Position numbers and translations under genes: made by a program
Shown here: positions 5,773 to 11,171 of the stretch, in pieces
Position numbering within the stretch: the stretch's first letter is position 1
Layout: every line of letters begins with the position of its first letter
From: DATKKX01 sp035542775
GTDB lineage: Bacteria; Planctomycetota; Phycisphaerae; UBA1845; UTPLA1
Assembly (NCBI GenBank): GCA_035542775.1
Contig: DATKKX010000363.1
Span: 1-13,057 of the forward strand
DNA length: 13,057 bases
Direction of reading: 5' to 3'
The notes under the pieces: model-generated
Told to the model about the DNA's origin: nothing
Database searches by the model: none
The model's input: only the letters and a program-made list of their open reading frames with translations

Positions 5773-7911
5773 TCAGCTAATATAGCCTTGGCGTCGCAGC
5801 AATTCCTGCTGCAGGTTGAATGGCATGGGTTCGTACGCCAGAGGTTCCATGGACCAGCTCGCTCGACCTTGGGTCAAGGTTCGCAACTTCGTGGCGTACT
5901 GAAACATCTCGGCCAGCGGAACATGGGCCTGAATGTGGCGGGTGTGCCCGTGCATCTGCGTGTCCTGGATCATTCCCCGCCGCGCGCTGATATCGCTCCC
6001 GACGATGCCGAAGTAGTCCTCCGGCACCGACACTTCCAGGCGCATGATCGGTTCGAGAATCACCGGAGCCGCCTTCTGCACCGCCGCCTCGAAACCGATC
6101 CGCGCGGCGTTCTCGAAGGCCAGATCCGAGCTCTCCCCCTGCCGTTCCTCCGCCTCGAGCAGGGTCACTCGGACATTTAGCATCTCATACCCCGCCAGCA
6201 CACCTACCTGCAACGACTCCCGAGTGCCTCGCTCCACCGCTGCCACGAATGCGTGATCGATCGTGCCCTCACTGAAGGCGTTTACGAACTCAAAGGCCAG
6301 CTGCCCCTTTCGAGGTATGAACGGCTCGACGCGGAGTCTGACTCTGGCGAATTGCGTCTGCGCCCCCGCCTGTCGAAGGAACTGGCCCTCGGCTTCTCCG
6401 ACCTGTGTGATGGCCTCCTTGTATGCGACTCTCGGCTGGCCGACGTTGATCGGCACGTGCATGTCCGTGGCCAGCTTGTGGGCCAGCACCTCCAAATGCA
6501 GCTCGCCCATTCCGCTGATGATCGTCTGTCCCGTGTCCTTGTCGTAGCTGTGCCGGAAGGTCGGATCCTGGCGGGCCATCTTGTCCAGGGCATCCCCGAG
6601 CAGATCGCGATCCTTCGTGTTCTTCGGCTCCACCGACACGCTGATGACCGGCGTGGGGAACTCAATCTTCTCCAGCACCACCGGGTGCCGGGGATCGCAC
6701 AGGGTGTGGCCGGTCAGCGTGGTCTTGAGACCGACGCACGCGATAATGTCTCCCGCCACCGCCTCCTCGATCTGATCGCGCCGCTTCGCGAACATCCGGT
6801 ACATCCGGCTGAGATTCTCCTTCTCATCCGTGTTGGCGTTGTAAACGCGGGTGTTGTTCCTCAGCTTCCCGCTGTAGATCCGGACGTAATAGAGATCCAG
6901 CGGCTTGTCGGCAACGATCTTGAAGACCAGCGCCGCAAACGGCTCATCCACGCTTGGCCGCCGCAGTACCGGCGTGTGATCATCGAGCGAACGCACGCCT
7001 TCGATCGGCGGACGCTCCAGCGGCGAAGGCAGATAGTCGATGACGCCGTCCAGCACTTTCTGAACGCCCACATTCTTCAGGGCTGAGCCGCAGAATACCG
7101 GATTGATCTGATCGGCGATCGTCGCCTTGCGAAGCGCCCGCCGGATCTCGTCCTCTCCGAAGGGCTGCCCTTCGAGGTACTTTTCCATCAGGAAGTCGTC
7201 GACCTCCGCAACTTTTTCCTCGAGGCTGCGCCGCCATTTGTTCGCCTCGGCCTCTGCCGACTCCGGGATCTCCAGCTCCGCCACGGTCGAGCCCTGATCG
7301 CCCGTAAAGTGAAACGCTTTCATCGTCAGCAGATCGACAACCCCCTCGAACGTGCCCTCGGCCCCGATGGGCACCTGCACGGGCACCGCATTCGCGGCCA
7401 GCCGCTTCTGCATCGACGCCACAGACATCTCGAAATCCGCGCCGATTTTGTCCATCTTGTTGATGAAGCAGATGCACGGCACGTGGTACTTCTGCGCCTG
7501 CCTCCAGACGGTCTCCGATTGGGCCTCCACGCCCTCCCTGGCGTCGAACACCACCACGCCGCCGTCGAGGACGCGCAGGCTGCGCTCCACCTCCGCCGTG
7601 AAATCCACGTGGCCCGGCGTGTCGATCAAATTGATGGAGTGGTCTCTCCAGGGAATGGTGACCGCGGCGCTGAAGATCGTGATCCCCCGCTGCTGTTCCT
7701 GCTCGTCGAAGTCCGTCGCCGTGGTGCCCTCATCCACCTCGCCGATCTTGTGCTTGCGGCCGGTGTAGAAAAGAACCCGCTCCGTCGTGGTGGTCTTGCC
7801 GGCGTCGATATGCGCGACGATCCCGATGTTCCGCACCCGCGCTAACGGCGAGCCGCTCGCTGCGCCATCCTCATCCGAGTTCCTGCCCTTTGCCGCCGCG
7901 GACATCGCCAT
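5773..7911 (-). CDS. fusA: Translation elongation factor G, divergent domain IV (EF-G2-like)
   Basis: From the ATG at 7909-7911 the product is 712 residues, a full five-domain EF-G GTPase. Numbering from the TTG at 7914, the GTPase motifs are AHIDAGKTTT (34-43), RGITI (76-80), DTPGHVDF (98-105), NKMD (152-155) and GSA (276-278), all intact. The GTPase domain wording (DEGTTATDFDEQEQQRGITI, SAAVTIPW, HVDFTAEVERSLRVLDG) resembles mitochondrial EF-G2 as I remember it more than mitochondrial EF-G1. Both domain IV tip loops differ from standard EF-G: KQSGGRGQYGHV is RQAGAQTQFARV (514-525), and YDGSYHDVDSSE, which holds E. coli His583, is LEAEERQGESSD (586-597). It could be the main translocase or a recycling paralogue; the symbol follows family and position. 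Starts at 7905 or 7914 are also possible; AGAGG lies just upstream. Confidence 0.93.
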   Translation of the reverse strand: MAMSAAAKGRNSDEDGAASGSPLARVRNIGIVAHIDAGKTTTTERVLFYTGRKHKIGEVDEGTTATDFDEQEQQRGITIFSAAVTIPWRDHSINLIDTPGHVDFTAEVERSLRVLDGGVVVFDAREGVEAQSETVWRQAQKYHVPCICFINKMDKIGADFEMSVASMQKRLAANAVPVQVPIGAEGTFEGVVDLLTMKAFHFTGDQGSTVAELEIPESAEAEANKWRRSLEEKVAEVDDFLMEKYLEGQPFGEDEIRRALRKATIADQINPVFCGSALKNVGVQKVLDGVIDYLPSPLERPPIEGVRSLDDHTPVLRRPSVDEPFAALVFKIVADKPLDLYYVRIYSGKLRNNTRVYNANTDEKENLSRMYRMFAKRRDQIEEAVAGDIIACVGLKTTLTGHTLCDPRHPVVLEKIEFPTPVISVSVEPKNTKDRDLLGDALDKMARQDPTFRHSYDKDTGQTIISGMGELHLEVLAHKLATDMHVPINVGQPRVAYKEAITQVGEAEGQFLRQAGAQTQFARVRLRVEPFIPRKGQLAFEFVNAFSEGTIDHAFVAAVERGTRESLQVGVLAGYEMLNVRVTLLEAEERQGESSDLAFENAARIGFEAAVQKAAPVILEPIMRLEVSVPEDYFGIVGSDISARRGMIQDTQMHGHTRHIQAHVPLAEMFQYATKLRTLTQGRASWSMEPLAYEPMPFNLQQELLRRQGYIS

Positions 7912-7946
7912 CAACCTCTGTCAACCGGCCGCTCGACCTTGCGCCG

Positions 7947-7976
7947 CCGTCTGGCGCCTCCTCCGGCGCCCGACGG
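7947..7976 (-). promoter_or_regulatory. fusA 5' leader hairpin with GGAGGA loop
   Basis: The leader RNA can fold into a stem of CCGUC with GACGG and GGCGCC with GGCGCC, 11 bp in all with one G-A mismatch. The 6-nt loop reads GGAGGA on the mRNA. The stem begins within about five bases of the predicted transcription start and the loop lies about 48 nt before the fusA start. The loop is complementary to the CCUCC end of 16S rRNA. It could protect the 5' end, act as a ribosome standby site or serve as a regulatory site. The fold is seen; all roles are inference. Confidence 0.5.
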
Positions 7977-7985
7977 AAAATCGGC

Positions 7986-8014
7986 AGTATAACATAGCGA
8001 CCTCTCGCTGCTAA
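7986..8014 (-). promoter_or_regulatory. Extended -10 promoter for fusA
   Basis: On the minus strand TTAGCA (-35, 8009-8014) is followed by 17 bases and TATACT (-10, 7986-7991), with TG one base before the -10, the extended -10 form. Transcription would start near 7980, giving a fusA leader of about 68 nt. It lies in the 155-bp divergent spacer between fusA and the lipoprotein gene. Confidence 0.6.
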
Positions 8015-8034
8015 GAGCGCCGGCCGGATTCGAT

Positions 8035-8063
8035 TTGACCATCTGTCGCAGACCTACAACAAT
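8035..8063 (+). promoter_or_regulatory. Candidate promoter for the lipoprotein gene, possibly leaderless
   Basis: TTGACC (8035-8040), 17 bases and AACAAT (8058-8063) form a moderate sigma-70-like match (five and four of six). The expected transcription start is near 8070, which is the A of the chosen ATG, so the transcript could lack a leader. No ribosome-binding site is visible before that ATG. An alternative -10-like TATAAC at 7988-7993 has no -35. Confidence 0.35.
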
Positions 8064-8069
8064 TCATGG

Positions 8070-8696
8070 ATGAGACCCTTTGTCACGACCGCCGATGCCG
8101 AACGCCACGCGGCTCGCCCGCCGCGCGGCGGCGGCCGCGCTGCTGTGCCGTGGCCGATCGTTCTGGTCGCTCTTCAAATACCCTGGGCGCTGGCGGCCGG
8201 CTGCGAGGAGGAGCAACTCCCGCCACCCCGATCCCCCGCCACGGCCCCTGCCGCTGCCGAGCTGGACCGCAAACACACGGCCAGCATCAAGGCGGACCGA
8301 AACTACGTCATCCCCAACCTCCAGTTCGTTGTCCAGCGTGATCCCGTCGGCACGGACATGACCGGCTTTACTCTGTTGTCAACCAGGCCCGGGCCAGACG
8401 ACTCCCGCCTGTTGTTCGGCACCACTCAGAACCTCTCTTCCCTCGACAAGCTCACCTCCATCGACATCCGCTTCGCCGGTGCCCGGCTCCTCGATCCTCA
8501 CGGCAACGGCATCTTCACGACGCTGGCGTGCTATCAGCCCAAATTCGTCACCCTCAAGATCAGGAAGGTTGATGCGGGCGAGGCCCAGGGCACCCTCAGC
8601 GGTGAGTTCTATCGTTTCAAGACCGTCACGCCGACCGCCAAGCCGGATGTGGTCCGGCTCGAAGCGACCTTCACCGCCGTCCTGATCGTCAAGTGA
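8070..8696 (+). CDS. Probable exported lipoprotein of unknown function
   Basis: I do not recognise the family. The 208-residue product has a 25-residue basic N-region, a hydrophobic segment (PWPIVLVALQIPWALAAG, 27-44) and Cys45 followed by three Glu. LAAG-C fits a loose lipobox, so cleavage and lipidation at Cys45 are plausible. A Pro- and Ala-rich linker (50-65) follows. The rest alternates short hydrophobic strands with charged turns, for example NYVIPNLQFVVQ, FVTLKIRKVDAGEAQGTLSG and VVRLEATFTAVLIVK, which suggests a small beta-sandwich. No catalytic motif is visible. It is divergent from fusA, and nadB starts 46 nt downstream, so the two may be cotranscribed. The long N-region and two prolines in the hydrophobic core are atypical, so the start or the export call could be wrong. 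Confidence 0.7.
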   Translation: MRPFVTTADAERHAARPPRGGGRAAVPWPIVLVALQIPWALAAGCEEEQLPPPRSPATAPAAAELDRKHTASIKADRNYVIPNLQFVVQRDPVGTDMTGFTLLSTRPGPDDSRLLFGTTQNLSSLDKLTSIDIRFAGARLLDPHGNGIFTTLACYQPKFVTLKIRKVDAGEAQGTLSGEFYRFKTVTPTAKPDVVRLEATFTAVLIVK

Positions 8697-8742
8697 ATTC
8701 CTCCTCGCCGCCTTCCCCGCCGGACCCTAAGATAACTGCATC

Positions 8743-10398
8743 ATGACTGATGTCTTTGCTCGACGGCGCTACCTGCTCAACTTCGACACCAGCCGCCTCG
8801 GCCAGGTCTTTACCGACGTCCTGATCATCGGCAGCGGCGTCGCCGGTCTGCGAGCAGCCATCGCGGCCGCGGAACAGGCCGACGTGATCGTCGTGACCAA
8901 GGACCGCGTGCCGGACTGCAATACCGCCTACGCCCAGGGCGGCGTAGCCGTGGTGACTGACGCCGCCGACTCCTTTGAGGCCCACGTTGAGGACACGCTT
9001 CAAGTGGGCTGCGGCCTCGGGAACACGGAAGCGATCGAGCTTATGGCCAAGGAAGCCCCGCAATGCCTAGCCGAGTTGATGTCCTGGGGAGCTCATTTCG
9101 ACCGGCACAACGGCGCCGTCGCCCTTGGCATGGAGGGCGGGCATTCCGCCAGGCGCGTGGTCCACGCTCAGGGGGATGCGACGGGACGCGAGCTGAGCAA
9201 CACGCTCTGGCGGCGAGCGAGCGAATCCGAGAAGATCCGCATCTTCGAGCACTGCTTTGTCATCGATCTGGTGGTCGAGGAGGGACGCTGCATCGCCGCC
9301 CTAACCTACCACGAGAAGTATGGTCACCAGATCATCTGGGCCAGCCAGACTATCCTCGCCGCCGGCGGAGCCGGTTGCCTGTTCCGCGAAACGACCAATG
9401 CGCCAACGGCCACCGCCGATGGCCACGCGATTGCGTTCCGGGCGGGTGCCAAGGTCCGCGACATGGAGTTCTTCCAGTTCCACCCCACCGCCCTGTACGT
9501 CGCCGGCGCCGCCCGCGCCCTCATCAGCGAGGCCGTCCGCGGTGAAGGCGGCCGCCTGGTGGATCGGGAAGGCCACCGGTTCATGAAGAGCTACCACCCG
9601 GATGCCGAGCTTGCTCCTCGCGACGTGGTCAGCCGGGCGATCCTGCGGCACATGGCCGCAACGTCTGCCACCTGCGCGTTTCTGGACGTCCGCCACTTTC
9701 CGCCCGGTCGCTTCCGGGAGCGATTCCCAAACATCGCCGCACTGTGTCAGGATTTCGATATCGACGTGTCCCGGAGCCTGATCCCTATCCGCCCTGCTGC
9801 TCACTACATGATCGGTGGCGTCATCGTCGATAACAACGGACGTTCGTCGGTCGCCAATCTGCTGGCCTGTGGGGAGGTGGCTTCAACCGGCGTGCATGGC
9901 GCCAACCGCCTGGCCAGTAATTCACTGCTGGAGGGCCTGGTTTTCGGGAAGCGGGTCGGAAGGCTGGCCGCGGAGGCCGCCGGTGCTCCCGGTAACGCCG
10001 TCCATCCCCGGCACCTCAAGCACACCGTGACCATCGCTCCTCGGACCGAACTGGACCTCCCTGACGTACGCAACAGCCTTCGGGCCGTCTGCTGGCGGAA
10101 CGTCGGCATCGAGCGGACGGGCGACCGGCTGGCAGAGTCCGTCGAAATCATCGATTTCTGGGGCAGGTACGTCATGGACAAGGTCCTCACCCATCGCATG
10201 GGCTGGGAGACCCAGAACATGCTGACCGTTGCCCGCCTCATGGCCCAGGCTGCCGTGGCCCGCAAGGAGTCGCGCGGCACGCATTATCGCGGCGATTTCC
10301 CGGCCACCGATGATGAGCACTTCCTCGGGCATATCGCCATGCAGAAGCTTCCCGAGGAGATCCGTCAGACTTACGAGCCGCTCCGGAAGAGCGGCTAA
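8743..10398 (+). CDS. nadB: L-aspartate oxidase (quinolinate synthase B)
   Basis: NadB is a flavoprotein that oxidises L-aspartate to iminoaspartate. NadA condenses this with dihydroxyacetone phosphate to quinolinate, the first stage of de novo NAD synthesis in the cytoplasm. The 551 residues (E. coli 540) show the FAD-binding VLIIGSGVAGLRAAIAA (26-42), EGGHSARR (131-138) with the Glu equivalent to E. coli E121, EFFQFHPTAL (242-251), RGEGG (266-270), RDVVSRAI (293-300), HYMIGG (354-359), NRLASNSLLEGLVFG (388-402) and RGTHYRGD (511-518). These NadB-specific patterns, and the lack of succinate dehydrogenase gene partners, argue against SdhA/FrdA. The N-terminal 24 residues before the FAD strand are longer than in E. 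coli. There is no clear ribosome-binding site. nadA and nadC are not in the window. Confidence 0.95.
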   Translation: MTDVFARRRYLLNFDTSRLGQVFTDVLIIGSGVAGLRAAIAAAEQADVIVVTKDRVPDCNTAYAQGGVAVVTDAADSFEAHVEDTLQVGCGLGNTEAIELMAKEAPQCLAELMSWGAHFDRHNGAVALGMEGGHSARRVVHAQGDATGRELSNTLWRRASESEKIRIFEHCFVIDLVVEEGRCIAALTYHEKYGHQIIWASQTILAAGGAGCLFRETTNAPTATADGHAIAFRAGAKVRDMEFFQFHPTALYVAGAARALISEAVRGEGGRLVDREGHRFMKSYHPDAELAPRDVVSRAILRHMAATSATCAFLDVRHFPPGRFRERFPNIAALCQDFDIDVSRSLIPIRPAAHYMIGGVIVDNNGRSSVANLLACGEVASTGVHGANRLASNSLLEGLVFGKRVGRLAAEAAGAPGNAVHPRHLKHTVTIAPRTELDLPDVRNSLRAVCWRNVGIERTGDRLAESVEIIDFWGRYVMDKVLTHRMGWETQNMLTVARLMAQAAVARKESRGTHYRGDFPATDDEHFLGHIAMQKLPEEIRQTYEPLRKSG

Positions 10399-10405
10399 CT
10401 CACTC

Positions 10406-10420
10406 CGACGATGCTCGTCG
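10406..10420 (+). other. Small hairpin just after nadB
   Basis: CGACGA and TCGTCG (10406-10411 and 10415-10420) can form a 6-bp stem with a 3-nt loop, eight bases past the nadB stop. It could end or stabilise the nadB transcript, but no T-run follows. The 98-nt gap to the next gene shows no convincing promoter. Confidence 0.3.
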
Positions 10421-10496
10421 CACGAAGCTAATCGTCTCGCAATACCTGACCGATAGCAGACACGTCGGCCGCCTTGGCGACGCCGGAGTCCGACAG

Positions 10497-11126
10497 ATGC
10501 AATCGGCCAGCCACGATCAACTCGCGCCTCTCCACACTCCGGCTTACCGCAACCGCAGTGTCTTATCGGCCTTGATCGGTATCATCGGCTTCTTCTGTGT
10601 ACTGGGCGTCTCGGTTTCGCTGGCGGGAGACGTGCACAGTCTGACGCCCTTCCTGAGCGTGCCCAGCATCTTGATCGTCATCTTTGCGCCGCTCGTGGTT
10701 CTGATTGGGGTGTTTGGCCTGGCGGGAGTCATTGACGCGTGGGTATGGGTCTTCCGCAGACCGACACCCGGCAAGACCGCAGAGGACGCCTCCACCTTCT
10801 TCCAACTAGCCGCCGGCTTCGCCCTCGCCAGCGGCTTCCTGGCCACGGTCGTCGGCCTGATCTTGGCCCTTAAGGACCTGAACGACCCCAGGCAGGCCGG
10901 TTTCAGTATGTCCGTCGCCATGCTAAGCCAGCTCTACGGCGTTTTCCTGGCAGTGGTGTACCTGGCCATTGCGGCCTACGTCGCTCGACGGCACAACGGC
11001 GTCGCCGGAATGGCTGCTCTGGCTCAGCGGGCCACCAGCATCGCCGGCCTCACCACCATTGCCGGCGTCCTCACCGCCATGATCGCGTTCGGCATCCTCA
11101 TGCTGAGCATTTCCCCTTGCCTTTGA
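10497..11126 (+). CDS. Small MotA/TolQ/ExbB-like inner-membrane protein
   Basis: The 209-residue product has five probable membrane segments (about 23-43, 57-79, 103-125, 138-163, 181-205). VPSILIVIFAPLVVLIG resembles the second MotA segment. GFLATVVGLILALKDLNDP followed by FSMSVAMLSQLYGVFLA closely follows the MotA/TolQ/ExbB channel signature (GTV-x-GLI, DP, M-AVALLTTLYGVLLA). In the family this region forms the stator channel that conducts ions with MotB, TolR or ExbD. The large cytoplasmic loop of MotA between segments 2 and 3 is cut to about 22 residues here, and a fifth segment replaces the cytoplasmic tail. No MotB/TolR/ExbD partner is adjacent. GGAG lies eight bases before the ATG. Family membership is likely; the energised process it serves is unknown. 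Confidence 0.7.
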   Translation: MQSASHDQLAPLHTPAYRNRSVLSALIGIIGFFCVLGVSVSLAGDVHSLTPFLSVPSILIVIFAPLVVLIGVFGLAGVIDAWVWVFRRPTPGKTAEDASTFFQLAAGFALASGFLATVVGLILALKDLNDPRQAGFSMSVAMLSQLYGVFLAVVYLAIAAYVARRHNGVAGMAALAQRATSIAGLTTIAGVLTAMIAFGILMLSISPCL

Positions 11127-11171
11127 GCATACACCTGTAGATCTGATAAGAGGCGAGCAGTTGGTGCCCCC

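Noticed and set aside
6253..7845. Long plus-strand open frames opposite fusA (6253-7086 and 7309-7845)
   Set aside because: fusA is full length with intact motifs on the other strand; the antisense frames show no family resemblance.
11127..11171. Bidirectional terminator between the convergent MotA-like and dnaE genes
   Set aside because: The 45-bp gap shows no stem of useful length and no T-run on either strand.
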